Both the position numbers and the translations under genes were made by a program. A stretch of 64,000 nt of DNA from contig NZ_AP028156.1 in NCBI RefSeq assembly GCF_033096465.1, positions 2,312,501 to 2,376,500 of the forward strand, given 5' to 3'. This stretch comes from Blautia luti. Its GTDB lineage: Bacteria > Bacillota > Clostridia > Lachnospirales > Lachnospiraceae. Position 1 is the first letter of the stretch, and each line of letters opens with the position of its first letter. The notes below the pieces were generated by a model, which was not told the DNA's origin, searched no databases, and saw only the letters and a program-made list of their open reading frames with translations. Positions 1 through 9,406 of this stretch are shown one piece after another.

Positions 1-182
1 GCCTTACTTTCACTCTTACGAAGTACTGTGAGGGAAACACCTTTTTCTTTTACGCATTCATTAAAGCCATCCACGCTTTTCCATAATTTTTCCTCAGATT
101 CATATTTATATGTAAAAAGATTTCCGGTTTTAATAGATGCTAATGTAGGTGAACAATGTTCGATCACAGATTTCTCCAGCAT
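1..182 (-). CDS. DUF3793 family protein, N-terminal part (cut by window edge)
   Basis: About 60 codons are visible, starting at ATG 182 with an AAAGGAAA ribosome binding site just upstream. The N-terminus contains EHCSPTLASIKTGNLF, which I recognise as the opening of clostridial DUF3793 proteins. The function of the family is not established; from memory its genes often sit beside flavodoxin or ferrous-iron genes. A TTAG...CTAA palindrome 34 bases upstream would fit metal-dependent control. The C-terminus lies outside the window, so completeness cannot be judged. Confidence 0.7.
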   Translation of the reverse strand, partial: MLEKSVIEHCSPTLASIKTGNLFTYKYESEEKLWKSVDGFNECVKEKGVSLTVLRKSESK

Positions 183-215
183 GTCAGGTTTCCTTTCTTA
201 ATGTCAGAATATAAA

Positions 216-229
216 TTAGTGTACGCTAA
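216..229. promoter_or_regulatory. TTAG-N6-CTAA palindrome, possible DtxR/IdeR-type operator
   Basis: The 14-mer TTAGTGTACGCTAA is palindromic except for one base pair and lies 34 bases upstream of the DUF3793 start. It resembles one half of the TTAGG/CCTAA iron-box style used by DtxR-family repressors. This is inference from one site only. Confidence 0.33.
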
Positions 230-426
230 CCAGGTATCAAAAAATAAAGCTTTACGAAACATTCTATTGCTTCTTATGTACCGTAAGGCTTGAAGTTGCT
301 GTTGCAGGAATACCAGCAGCGGGTTGAGTTATTCGTATCTAACTTCATGTCTTAATATATACTATTTGAGATATTCTGTCAAGTTAATTTTATATAACTT
401 TTTTATTTTTACTATTTTTGACAAAA

Positions 427-454
427 CAGAGGAGTATGTCCCATCATACCCTCT
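427..454 (-). terminator. Intrinsic terminator of sbcDC
   Basis: On the minus strand CAGAGG-G-TATG pairs with CATA-CTCCTCTG and is followed by TTTTG. It starts 13 bases after the sbcC stop codon. Confidence 0.6.
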
Positions 455-467
455 GCTCTGCAATCTC

Positions 468-3400
468 TTAGTTTTCTATACAGATCGTACTTCCGACTCC
501 CTCTTCTGTTCGTTCCTTAGTTACTATGATCTTCTTATCAATACGCTCCTTCAGCTCTGATACATGGGAAACGATCCCCACCAGTCTGCTTCCCTGACTG
601 AGATCTTTTAATGCCCGGATTGCCTGGTCAAGTGCATCCTCATCGAGAGATCCGAAGCCTTCATCTACAAACATCGTATCAAGTTGAATTCCTCCAGAAC
701 TTGACTGGATCTCATCGGAAAGCCCTAACGCCAGTGACAGGGATGCCTGGAATGTTTCTCCGCCGGACAGGGTCTTAACGCTTCGGATGGTTCCATTATA
801 ATGATCTATTACATCCAGTTCCAGACCCGTTTTGCCTACCCTGCTTTTATTCTCTTTCCGGCGGACTAACTCATACTGACCGCTGCTCATAGTCATGAGA
901 CGGATATTGGCCCGCGCAAGGATACGGTCGAAGTACTGCATCTGAATATAAGTTTCCAGCATGATCTTTGCTTTACCCGTGATTGTACCATTTGCTGTAT
1001 CTGAAAGAGATTTCATCCATTTCCAGCGGATTTCTGTTTTCAGGAGTTTCGTCTGCTGTCTGCGGATTTTCTCGTACATATCGCCATTGATCTCCAGGCG
1101 GGCATGGATTTCATCTCGTTCTGATGAAAATGCTTTCTTTTGCTGTATGAAATTTTCTTTCTGAGCATTCAGTTCCTCAACTGAAATATTTACAGCTTCT
1201 TTTAACTGCTCTGTCAGAGATGTGATCACAGAATTCAGCTCTGTCATCCTCTTCTCTAATGTTTCTTTCGCTTCTGTTACAGTTTTATAATGCGTTTCAA
1301 GCGTCTGGCGTTCCTGAGTCTGCAGCTGGATCTGAGACTGGATTTCCTCTTTCGTTTTTTCTCCCAGTTCCTTTTCCATGCTCTCTTTTTGTTTCTGCAT
1401 CTGTTCAAGTCTGGACTTCTCTGCCGCTGTCTGCTGCTGATTCTGGTTGTTCTGGTCTGTAAGTGTTGTAAGTTCTGTCTGTATTTTGTTTATTTGGGTC
1501 TCCAGAAGTTTTCTCTGCTCCAGAAGTGCGGTCAGATCTTTTTGTTTTTGTTTCAGAATATCCTGCTGCTGTTTCAACCATTCTGATGCTTTCTTTCCCT
1601 GCTGCAGAAGCAGTGATACTTCTTGTCCTTCCTGCTGATGATGCACTGCCTTACTGCTCTGATCTTGCTGCAATCCTGAATCTGCTTTCAGTTTCTGCTG
1701 TATCTCTTCACACAGCCATGCAAATATCGGCTCTTCCAGTTGATTCTGTAATTGTTCCTGAATACTCTCCTGCTGACTCTTTCTCTTTTCCAGACTGATC
1801 TGTAGCTTCTGAAATTCTTTTGCATGTTGTTCCAACTGTCCGGTGAATTTTTCCTTTTTCTTCACCAAATCCTGCTGAACTTTCTTCTGTTTTTGAATTT
1901 CTTCTAATTCTGTCTGCACCTGGCTTTCCTGAGCTTTTACGAATAGGCGTAATTCAGGATCAGCAGCTTCATTCCGAAGTATTTCCTCTGCCTTCTCTTC
2001 TGGCAGAAACTGCGCTGCATAGTTTCTGACTTCTTCTGCCAGTTCTTCCTTTGAGCGCTGTACCAACCCTGCGGCTGATCCAGCCTGCACACTTGCATCA
2101 GATGCCGCTTTCTCCGCAGTTTCTGCTGACATTTTCTGCTTTTTCAGCTGTTCTTCTGTTGGAACTTCCTCTGGGATCTGCGTAAGCTTCGGATGATGAA
2201 CAGAACCGCATACCGGACACGGCATTCCATCCTGAAGATCAGCTGCCAGTACGCCTGCCTGGGCATCCAGATAAGCCTGCTCCATTTTGTTCAGAATTTC
2301 TTTTATTTCTGCCCGGTTCTGAGAAGCTGTCAGATAAACCTTCTTTTTGCTCTCTGCTTCTTTTTCCAGATCCTGGCATCGTTTCTGCTGATCTTTCATT
2401 TTGTGTATCTGCTGTAAACGCATGATCAGACTGTTCTCTTTTGTTTCCAGATTACCGCCGAAAGCAAGCTGTTCTTCCAGATCAGCCAGAGACTTTGTCA
2501 TCTGTTCAGACTGTTTTTCCATTTTCTCGGACTGTGTTCCCAGATCCTGGATCTTTGTCAGAAGAAACTCCAGATTACCGCAATTCTTACAGACTCCCGC
2601 ATAGAGATTATCTATCTTCTCTTTCTGGAAATCTGTTTCTGCTTTTTCTTTTTCCGTGCGGTCTGTTGCCTGATATTCTTTCTGCTTCTCTTCCAGTACT
2701 GCTTTCGTTTCTTTCTGACGGTTCTGCAGTACTGTACTGTCTGTTTTCAATTTCTCTATCTGAGCAGAAACATTTACTATTTCACGGATCAGATTTTCCA
2801 GGTTCGTATAACGATCCAGATTCTCCTTTTCTTTCTGTATGGAAAGTATCAGCTGTTGAATCTTCTCAGGTTCTTTGGCTGCATTCTCTGCATCTTTTTG
2901 CGCCTGTTCAAGCTGTGGAAGCAGTACTTCTCTCTCTTCCAGAAGTTTCTCTTTTCTGGCCTTTGCATCTGCTTCTTTATGAATTTTTCCCAGAAGCTGG
3001 TTCACTTTATCCAGTTTTCCATCATTTTCTTTTATCTGCTTATTCAGGGCTTTCCATGTATCTTTGTCTGCTTTCAGAAACTGCTCCAGGATTTCCAGTC
3101 CTTCTTCCAGATTTCCCTCAAATTTATTCTTCTCCATCACTGTCCACTGCTGTCCCAGAGGATCTTCTATGGAATATCTGACCTGTTCCGTATACTGACG
3201 AATACTTCTCAGCAGTTCTTTATACGCCTTGTCCAGACCACCGGCTTCCAATTTCAGCTTCTCCTGGATCACCTTATAAATATCTGTATGAAAAAGCTTT
3301 CTGAAAATATTGCTGCGCTCCTCTGTATCAGCCAGAAGTAATTTCCTGAAATCTCCCTGCGCGATCATGGCAATCTGCGTAAACTGTTTCATATCCAACC

Positions 3401-3821
3401 CAATCAGCTCCGTAACCGCCTGGTTCACTTCCTTCAGCTTCGTCACCGGAGCTCTCCCATCCGAAAAAGTAAGCAGCGCCTCCCCTTTCTGTGTGGTCAT
3501 TCCCGTACCTCTGGTCTTTGGCCGCTCATAATCCGGACTTCTCCGAACTGTATACACTGTATCTTTATACTCAAAAATATATTCCGCATAAGTAGGAGTC
3601 TCCGGCTTCGCATATTTACTTCTGAGCATAGATGCCTCCCGGACTCCTCCACTGGTCTCTCCATACAATGAAAACGTAATCCCATCAAAAATCGTTGTCT
3701 TTCCCGCACCTGTATCTCCAGTCACCAGAAAAAGTCCCTGACCTCCAAGCTGTGTAAAATCAATCACTGTTTCCCCTGCATACGGTCCAAATGCAGATAA
3801 TGTCAGCTTCAATGGTTTCAT
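468..3821 (-). CDS. sbcC: Exonuclease subunit SbcC (SMC/Rad50-like ATPase)
   Basis: ATPase subunit of the SbcCD nuclease, which opens hairpins and degrades blocked DNA ends in the cytoplasm. The 1117-residue length is normal. Walker A GDTGAGKTT is at residues 35-43. Two long glutamine/lysine-rich coiled-coil arms flank a zinc-hook motif CPVCG near residue 535, which joins two molecules. The C-terminal half-ATPase carries the signature KTLSGGETFQ and a Walker B region MFVDEGFGSLDE. A GGAGG site precedes ATG 3821. The start overlaps the sbcD stop by 4 bases (ATGA), so the two subunits are translationally coupled. An extra CxxC (CKNC) lies near residue 412. Confidence 0.95.
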   Translation of the reverse strand: MKPLKLTLSAFGPYAGETVIDFTQLGGQGLFLVTGDTGAGKTTIFDGITFSLYGETSGGVREASMLRSKYAKPETPTYAEYIFEYKDTVYTVRRSPDYERPKTRGTGMTTQKGEALLTFSDGRAPVTKLKEVNQAVTELIGLDMKQFTQIAMIAQGDFRKLLLADTEERSNIFRKLFHTDIYKVIQEKLKLEAGGLDKAYKELLRSIRQYTEQVRYSIEDPLGQQWTVMEKNKFEGNLEEGLEILEQFLKADKDTWKALNKQIKENDGKLDKVNQLLGKIHKEADAKARKEKLLEEREVLLPQLEQAQKDAENAAKEPEKIQQLILSIQKEKENLDRYTNLENLIREIVNVSAQIEKLKTDSTVLQNRQKETKAVLEEKQKEYQATDRTEKEKAETDFQKEKIDNLYAGVCKNCGNLEFLLTKIQDLGTQSEKMEKQSEQMTKSLADLEEQLAFGGNLETKENSLIMRLQQIHKMKDQQKRCQDLEKEAESKKKVYLTASQNRAEIKEILNKMEQAYLDAQAGVLAADLQDGMPCPVCGSVHHPKLTQIPEEVPTEEQLKKQKMSAETAEKAASDASVQAGSAAGLVQRSKEELAEEVRNYAAQFLPEEKAEEILRNEAADPELRLFVKAQESQVQTELEEIQKQKKVQQDLVKKKEKFTGQLEQHAKEFQKLQISLEKRKSQQESIQEQLQNQLEEPIFAWLCEEIQQKLKADSGLQQDQSSKAVHHQQEGQEVSLLLQQGKKASEWLKQQQDILKQKQKDLTALLEQRKLLETQINKIQTELTTLTDQNNQNQQQTAAEKSRLEQMQKQKESMEKELGEKTKEEIQSQIQLQTQERQTLETHYKTVTEAKETLEKRMTELNSVITSLTEQLKEAVNISVEELNAQKENFIQQKKAFSSERDEIHARLEINGDMYEKIRRQQTKLLKTEIRWKWMKSLSDTANGTITGKAKIMLETYIQMQYFDRILARANIRLMTMSSGQYELVRRKENKSRVGKTGLELDVIDHYNGTIRSVKTLSGGETFQASLSLALGLSDEIQSSSGGIQLDTMFVDEGFGSLDEDALDQAIRALKDLSQGSRLVGIVSHVSELKERIDKKIIVTKERTEEGVGSTICIEN

Positions 3822-4954
3822 GCGCGTGCCTCCTTCAGATCCTGGATCAGTTTCTCCACAAATTCTGCCTGTTCTTCTTTCATCGGCTCATTGTTCAACA
3901 ACTCATAAAACTCACCAAACAGTTCCAGCTCCGACTTCTGCTCCTGAGCCTCCACTGCCTGAACCTCCCGGTTCTCCCGTGTTCGTTTATTGTCATATTC
4001 TAAGCGCATCAGATTCGGATAAACCGTACGCAGCTTCTGCAGTGCTCCCGGCACATCTTCTTCATCCATCAGGGTAATCTGCAGATAATCCATCTTATTC
4101 TCAGCAGTATAACTCTCCTTCGCTATCACCTCCATATAAGTTCCCCTCATCTTACGCATATCCCGCATCGGAACCAAAGGTACCATACTGATCTCCACAT
4201 TCCCCTTCTCCAGAAGCTCCACAATTGTCACCAACTTCTTATGATCTGCTTCCGAAAAAGAATACTTAAGCGGTGTCCCACTGTAACGCAAAGTCTCTCT
4301 TCCCATCTTCTGAGGTCTGTGGATATGTCCCAATGCCACATAATCAAAACCCTCAAACACTTCCGCACTCACATTATCAAGACCACCCACAGACGTCTCC
4401 TCCGAATCACTCCGGTTTGCTCCCGTCACAAACTGATGCGCCACCAGAATATTTCTCTGCAACCTATCAATCTCGCACTCCTGCAGAGCAGCCACAACAC
4501 CCTCCTCATAAGTATTGATATCCTCTCGCTGCAGCGCATGCCGCACTGTTGCAGGCTTCAAAAACGGAAGAAGATATACAGATACCGGACCATACTGATC
4601 TTCCAGCTCAATCCGCTTCATTTCTCCATTATAAACCTGCGAAATAAAAATACCGCTGCTCTCAAACAGCTTCGCCCCGAAAGAAAGCCTCTCCGCCGAA
4701 TCATGATTTCCACTGATCATATAAACCGGAATCTTCTCCTTCGCCAGCCTCGTAATAAACTCATCAAACAATTGCACCGCCTCCGCTGACGGCACCGTCT
4801 TATCATAAACATCTCCCGCGATCAGAACCCCATCAACTTCCTGCTCCACAAAAATCCCCAACATCTGATCCAGAATATATCTCTGATCCTCCAACATAGA
4901 AAAATCATGCACCCTTTTCCCAATATGCAGATCCGCAATATGCGCAAACTTCAT
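3818..4954 (-). CDS. sbcD: Exonuclease subunit SbcD (Mre11-like nuclease)
   Basis: Metallophosphoesterase subunit of SbcCD. Phosphodiesterase motifs appear in order: ADLHIGKR, AGDVYDKTVPS, GNHDSAERL and GHIHRPQ, which together bind the two catalytic metals. The start at 4954 (MKFAHIADLH) is chosen because GGAGAG lies 7 bases upstream and the conserved N-terminus begins exactly there; the frame is open 16 codons further upstream but those residues fit no family member. The protein is about 378 residues, a normal length. It is the first gene of the sbcDC operon. Confidence 0.95.
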   Translation of the reverse strand: MKFAHIADLHIGKRVHDFSMLEDQRYILDQMLGIFVEQEVDGVLIAGDVYDKTVPSAEAVQLFDEFITRLAKEKIPVYMISGNHDSAERLSFGAKLFESSGIFISQVYNGEMKRIELEDQYGPVSVYLLPFLKPATVRHALQREDINTYEEGVVAALQECEIDRLQRNILVAHQFVTGANRSDSEETSVGGLDNVSAEVFEGFDYVALGHIHRPQKMGRETLRYSGTPLKYSFSEADHKKLVTIVELLEKGNVEISMVPLVPMRDMRKMRGTYMEVIAKESYTAENKMDYLQITLMDEEDVPGALQKLRTVYPNLMRLEYDNKRTRENREVQAVEAQEQKSELELFGEFYELLNNEPMKEEQAEFVEKLIQDLKEARA

Positions 4955-5084
4955 CCCACATCTCTCCAATCCAAATTTCATATCTACATACCATTCTACC
5001 AAAACACCAAAAAAATTTCTACAATATCATCCAAAGCCCAAAATAACAACGCTCCAAATATTGTTGTTCCACCTCCAGTATTCA

Positions 5085-5118
5085 CCAAAAAAGGAGCCAG
5101 TCTTCCAGGCCTGGCTCC
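5085..5118 (-). terminator. Intrinsic terminator downstream of fruR
   Basis: GGAGCCAG (5093-5100) pairs with CTGGCTCC (5111-5118); on the minus strand the stem is followed by TTTTTTGG. It begins about 19 bases after the fruR stop and closes the fructose operon. Confidence 0.85.
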
Positions 5119-5136
5119 CAACACTTTTTCCGTGAA

Positions 5137-5880
5137 TTATTTTACCTTCAGGATATTTCTGCTCTCCTGATATTCCTCCGGAATCTCTTCTGTCAGGATC
5201 CGGGCATCCCGGAATTCGCCGAAAGTTACGGAGCTTACCTGACCGAATTTAGCTTCATCTGCAAGGATATAGACATCTTTACACTGTTTTATTGCTGTAC
5301 TCTTGACGATTGCTTCATTGGTGTCCGGTGTGGTAAATCCCTCTCTTCTGGTGATTCCGTTAGTTCCGAAGAAGCCTTTTGTGAAATGATACATCTGGAT
5401 CATCTGCATTGCCTGGCTGCCCACAACTGCTTCTGTAGAACTCTTCAGTTCCCCTCCGATCAAATAAACGTGAATTCCCATCTTTGCCAGAGTCTGGGCG
5501 TGGGATACTGCATTTGTGACAAAAGCAGCTCCTGTCCCTTCCAGATATTCCAGCATCAGACCGGTGGTGGTTCCTGCATCCAGGTAAACAAAATCATCCG
5601 GTGTGATCAGACTGGCTGCATATTTTGCTATTTTCTTCTTTTCTTCTTTATTTAATTCTGATTTCTGCGCTACGGTCGGTTCATAGGCAGTTACTTTATG
5701 ATTTAACGCTACTGCACCACCGAAAACTTTGGTAAGTTTTCCCACTTTGTCCAGTGCAGTGATGTCTCTTCGCACTGTGGATTCTGATGCGTCCAGAAGT
5801 TCTCTCAATTCTGTTACGGTAATACTTTTTCTTTCTTCCAGAAGCTTCAAAATAATGTCATATCTCTGTTCTGTCAGCAT
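5137..5880 (-). CDS. fruR: DeoR-family repressor of the fructose operon
   Basis: A 247-residue DeoR-type regulator. The N-terminal helix-turn-helix covers about residues 1-55 (SITVTELRELLDASESTVRRD sits in it) and is followed by a sugar-phosphate sensing domain with DAGTTTGLML, the phosphosugar-binding loop of the ribose-5-phosphate isomerase-like fold. Start ATG 5880 has GGAGG nine bases upstream. The gene is last in fruK-fruA-ptsH-fruR, so the repressor is likely autoregulated, with fructose 1-phosphate as the expected inducer. The name rests on operon context and family; the ligand is inferred. It is separated from ptsH by about 200 bases containing a hairpin, so it may also have its own promoter. 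Confidence 0.83.
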   Translation of the reverse strand: MLTEQRYDIILKLLEERKSITVTELRELLDASESTVRRDITALDKVGKLTKVFGGAVALNHKVTAYEPTVAQKSELNKEEKKKIAKYAASLITPDDFVYLDAGTTTGLMLEYLEGTGAAFVTNAVSHAQTLAKMGIHVYLIGGELKSSTEAVVGSQAMQMIQMYHFTKGFFGTNGITRREGFTTPDTNEAIVKSTAIKQCKDVYILADEAKFGQVSSVTFGEFRDARILTEEIPEEYQESRNILKVK

Positions 5881-6023
5881 ATATTTCTGCCTCCATTGTA
5901 TATTTACTCTGATATCTACGAATTGCTCCGTTGTTACGCAACTTCCGCAATCTTTGTTCCACTACAGTCAGGCAAAACGTGTGTCACCGGCACACTGCAC
6001 CTGTATATCTCATTATAACAGAA

Positions 6024-6050
6024 ACAGGAGATGAATGCATCATCTCCTGT
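6024..6050 (-). terminator. Hairpin after ptsH, weak terminator
   Basis: ACAGGAGATGA pairs perfectly with TCATCTCCTGT around a 5-base loop. The following minus-strand bases are only TTCTGTT, so read-through into fruR is likely. It probably reduces fruR expression relative to ptsH. Confidence 0.5.
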
Positions 6051-6080
6051 CCGTTAGCTTCTTATATTTAATTCCGTGAA

Positions 6081-6338
6081 TTACAGATTCTCATGCATGA
6101 ATTTGCTTACTGTTTCATATGCTGCTTCTTCATCAGCACCTTCGATTGTAAATGTTACTTCATGGCCTTTCTTAACGCCAAGTCCCATCAGTGCAAGAAG
6201 TTTTCTGCAGTCTACTTTCTTGCCTTCTTTTTCGATTGAGATTTTGGACTCAAAACCTTTTACCAGTTTTACAAGTTCTCCTGCAGGACGTGCGTGAATT
6301 CCTTCGTTGTCTGTGATCACATACTTAAATTCTTTCAT
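6081..6338 (-). CDS. ptsH: HPr-family phosphocarrier protein lacking Ser46
   Basis: An 85-residue HPr that accepts phosphate from enzyme I on His15 (GIHARPAG, residues 13-20) and passes it to the sugar-specific EIIA domain. The start at 6338 (MKEFKYVI) is chosen because GGAGG lies 8 bases upstream; an ATG five codons earlier contains that ribosome site. In the usual alignment the regulatory Ser46 position is Lys46 (CRKLLALMGLG). HPr kinase therefore could not phosphorylate it there, and it should not act as CcpA co-repressor. It sits inside the fructose operon, 89 bases after fruA, apart from ptsI at 47.6-49.2 kb. Whether it is the only HPr of the cell cannot be seen here. Confidence 0.9.
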   Translation of the reverse strand: MKEFKYVITDNEGIHARPAGELVKLVKGFESKISIEKEGKKVDCRKLLALMGLGVKKGHEVTFTIEGADEEAAYETVSKFMHENL

Positions 6339-6442
6339 TTTGATATCCTCCATGTTCTTTATTTTTTCTTAATTCTTATATTTTATCTGCTGATTCTTTA
6401 TGTCAGCAGTAATCAAGCCAAATGACTACCATACTTTACTGC

Positions 6443-8356
6443 TTATGCTACTTTCTTCTTTAACAGACCAAGCATAACTGCGGAAATTACTGTTCCCACA
6501 ACCAGCGCCACAAGATACATGACTGCATTTCCAACAACAGGGAATACGAAAATTCCACCATGTGGTGCCATCAGTGTACAGTTGAAAGCCATAGAAATCG
6601 CTCCCGCTGCCGCTGATCCAATGATACAGGACGGAAGTACACGAAGCGGATCAGATGCTGCAAATGGGATCGCACCCTCTGTGATAAATGCAAGACCCAT
6701 GATGAAGTTTGTAGGACCTGCGTCTCTCTCTTCTTTTGTAAACTTATCCTTAAACAACAATGTTGCAAGTGCGATCGCGCAAGGTGGTGTCATACCTCCG
6801 ATCATAACTGCTGCCATAATATCATAGTTGCCAGCTGCAATTGCTGCTGTTCCAAATACATATGCTGCTTTGTTAAACGGACCGCCCATATCAATGGCCA
6901 TCATTCCGCCAAGCACTATACCCAAAATCACTTTACTAGAACTTCCCATTCCTGTCAAGGCATTGTTCAGACCTGTGTTGATACCGCCCATGATCGGTTC
7001 TACAATAAATATCATTAAGAGTCCCATAACAAGGATTCCCACTACAGGATAGATCAGAACAGGTGCTATTTTCTCTAATGCTTCCGGAAGTTTGTCACAT
7101 ACTTTACGAAGTCCAAAAATAATATATCCTGCAGCAAAACCTGCGATCAGAGCTCCAAGGAAACCGGATTTGCCGTTTGCTGCCATCATACCGCCAACAA
7201 GACCAAGTGCAAGTGCAGGCCTGTCACCGATTGCCATGGCGATAAATCCTGCAAGGATCGGAAGCATAAAACCAAATGCTGTATCACCAATGTTCTTGAA
7301 CAACGCTGCTGCCGGAGTAATGGTACCAAAGTTTGCTCTCTGGTCTGCCGGAAGTGCGCTTAAGTCTACGCTTAATCCATCGATCAGGAATGCGATCGCG
7401 ATCAGAATACCACCGCCTACAACCAATGGAAGCATATGGGATACACCGTTCATCAGCTGTGTATAGATTTTATGACCTACGTTTCCGCCGGACCTGGCAC
7501 TGGAAGCAGATGACTGAGAACCGGCTGCAGCGTGGTAGACCGGTGCATCCCCGTTGATTGCTCTCTCGATGAGCTGGTCAGCTTTGCTGATTCCGTCTGA
7601 TACCTGACACTCGATCACTTTCTTGCCGTCAAAACGTTCCATCGGAACCTTGGCATCTGCTGCAACAATAATACAGTCAGCATCTGCAATCTCCTGATCC
7701 GTCAGTACATTCTTTGCTCCGCCGGATCCTCGTGTCTCAATCTTGACAAAACAGTTCTTTGCTTTTGCAGCTTTCTCAATTCCTTCCGCCGCCATGTAAG
7801 TATGTGCGATACCAGTCGGACAGGAAGTAACCGCAAGGATCTTTGCCTGTGTTCCTTCTGTCGATCCGGTATCTGCGAGTCTCTCATCAATATCTTTCTT
7901 TTCACTGTCTGCTCTGTCAATGATATCCATGAATTCATCTACAGAGGATGCATTGCGAAGAGATTCTGTAAATTCTTCATCCATCAGCATTACGGAGAGC
8001 TTGCTGAGCACATCCAGGTGAATGTTGTCCTCTGTATTCGGAGCTGCGATCAGAAATAATAAGGTTACAGGCTCATCATCCAATGCCTCGAACTCCACAC
8101 CGTTCTTGATGACCATTGCTGCAAGTCCCGGTTTCTTAACTGCATCACATTTACCATGAGGAATGGCAATTCCATCGCCAATACCCGTAGTGCTCTCTTC
8201 TTCTCTCAAATATACCTGTTTGCGATAGGCTTCACGGTCGCTGATCTTATCACTCTTTACCATGAGATCAATTGCCATATCCAGGGTTTCTGACTTTGTC
8301 TTCGGAGCTGCGGTCAGCGATACGCTCCGTCTGTCAAGAAGATCTGTAATTCTCAT
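6443..8356 (-). CDS. fruA: PTS fructose transporter, fused EIIA-EIIB-EIIC
   Basis: Membrane permease that imports fructose and phosphorylates it to fructose 1-phosphate. Domain order over 637 residues: EIIA (about 1-150) with phospho-acceptor His67 in GIAIPHGK; EIIB (about 170-270) with Cys179 in TSCPTGIAHTYMA; a Ser/Ala-rich linker near 280; and EIIC (about 295-637) with roughly eight to ten membrane segments and GGPFNKAAY. All catalytic residues are present. GGAGGAG lies upstream of ATG 8356. It follows fruK by 15 bases, so the two are co-transcribed. Confidence 0.95.
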   Translation of the reverse strand: MRITDLLDRRSVSLTAAPKTKSETLDMAIDLMVKSDKISDREAYRKQVYLREEESTTGIGDGIAIPHGKCDAVKKPGLAAMVIKNGVEFEALDDEPVTLLFLIAAPNTEDNIHLDVLSKLSVMLMDEEFTESLRNASSVDEFMDIIDRADSEKKDIDERLADTGSTEGTQAKILAVTSCPTGIAHTYMAAEGIEKAAKAKNCFVKIETRGSGGAKNVLTDQEIADADCIIVAADAKVPMERFDGKKVIECQVSDGISKADQLIERAINGDAPVYHAAAGSQSSASSARSGGNVGHKIYTQLMNGVSHMLPLVVGGGILIAIAFLIDGLSVDLSALPADQRANFGTITPAAALFKNIGDTAFGFMLPILAGFIAMAIGDRPALALGLVGGMMAANGKSGFLGALIAGFAAGYIIFGLRKVCDKLPEALEKIAPVLIYPVVGILVMGLLMIFIVEPIMGGINTGLNNALTGMGSSSKVILGIVLGGMMAIDMGGPFNKAAYVFGTAAIAAGNYDIMAAVMIGGMTPPCAIALATLLFKDKFTKEERDAGPTNFIMGLAFITEGAIPFAASDPLRVLPSCIIGSAAAGAISMAFNCTLMAPHGGIFVFPVVGNAVMYLVALVVGTVISAVMLGLLKKKVA

Positions 8357-8371
8357 CCCATTCTCCTCCTT

Positions 8372-9283
8372 TTATTTTTCAGTTACCTGGCGGTAAACTG
8401 CTTTAATCTCTTCTTCTGTAGCAAGATTCTCGGAAAATGCGCTTGCGCTTCCTGCTGCGATTCCCATATGAAAAGCATACTCATAATCTTTCTTCTCCAT
8501 CCATCCGGCTACGAAACCGGCTACCATGGAATCTCCGGCACCTACACCATTTACAAGTCTACCTTTCGGAGCAGGTTCTTTAAATACCTGTCCATCCTCT
8601 GCTACCAGAACTGCACCTTCGCCTGCCATGGAGATCAGGACGTTTCTTGCACCTTTTCCCTGAAGTTTCTTTCCGTATGGGATCACATCTTCTCTTGTCT
8701 TTAATTCTGCACCAAAGATTTCTCCCAGCTCATGGTTATTTGGTTTTACTAGGAATGGATGATATTTCAGGACATTGACCAGCAGATCTTTTGTCGCATC
8801 AACAACGATCATCACACCTTTTCCATCCAGTCTTGCCATAATCTGTTCATACATGTCATCCGGCATGGAAGATGGAATGCTGCCTGCCAGGAAAAGTACA
8901 TCGCCCTCTCCAAGCTCATCCAGTTTCTTCATCAGCTCCTCTACTTTATCTCTGCTGATCACCGGACCCGCTCCGTTGATCTCGGTTCCATCGATAGATT
9001 TCAGCTTCACATTGATTCTGGAAACTCCCTCACTGATCTGGATGAAATCGGATTTCACCCCCATCTCCTGTAATCTGCGGATAATCTCTTCTCCAACAAA
9101 TCCTGCGGTAAATCCAAGCGCTGTATTCTCAATTCCCAGATTCATCAAAACTGTGGAAACATTGATTCCTTTTCCACCCGGAAGCATCAGCTCTGAGCTT
9201 GTTCTGTTTGTCAGTCCCAGTTTAAAATCATCTACGGAAACGATATAGTCCAGAGACGGATTAAAAGTTACTGTGTAGATCAT
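8372..9283 (-). CDS. fruK: 1-phosphofructokinase
   Basis: PfkB-family sugar kinase that turns fructose 1-phosphate into fructose 1,6-bisphosphate. The 303-residue protein carries the substrate loop PGGKGINVS and the C-terminal PfkB signature GVGAGDSMVAGF with the catalytic aspartate. Start 9283 (MIYTVTFNPSLDYI) is chosen because an upstream in-frame ATG lies within the GGGAGGG ribosome site itself and the family begins at MIYTVT. It is the first gene of the operon, about 70 bases downstream of a strong promoter and candidate FruR operators. Confidence 0.95.
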   Translation of the reverse strand: MIYTVTFNPSLDYIVSVDDFKLGLTNRTSSELMLPGGKGINVSTVLMNLGIENTALGFTAGFVGEEIIRRLQEMGVKSDFIQISEGVSRINVKLKSIDGTEINGAGPVISRDKVEELMKKLDELGEGDVLFLAGSIPSSMPDDMYEQIMARLDGKGVMIVVDATKDLLVNVLKYHPFLVKPNNHELGEIFGAELKTREDVIPYGKKLQGKGARNVLISMAGEGAVLVAEDGQVFKEPAPKGRLVNGVGAGDSMVAGFVAGWMEKKDYEYAFHMGIAAGSASAFSENLATEEEIKAVYRQVTEK

Positions 9284-9356
9284 CTCATCTTTCCCTCCCA
9301 TTTATATTTGTCATGCTTTATCTGCATGTTCGTGACTGTTTTTTGTTTATGGTCTT

Positions 9357-9385
9357 AGTATACTGTCATATTCGTTCAAAGTCAA
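9357..9385 (-). promoter_or_regulatory. SigA promoter of the fru operon
   Basis: TTGACT (9380-9385) and TATACT (9357-9362) are separated by exactly 17 bases on the minus strand, 74 bases upstream of the fruK start. Confidence 0.75.
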
Positions 9386-9406
9386 TCATACTAATTCATA
9401 AAATTC

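Noticed and set aside
2441..3181. 246-codon open frame opposite sbcC
   Set aside because: It lies wholly antisense to the coiled-coil part of sbcC, and its Leu/Pro/Ser-rich composition is the mirror of Gln/Lys/Glu codons.
4955..5002. Upstream extension of sbcD
   Set aside because: The conserved SbcD N-terminus begins at 4954 with a good ribosome site in front.
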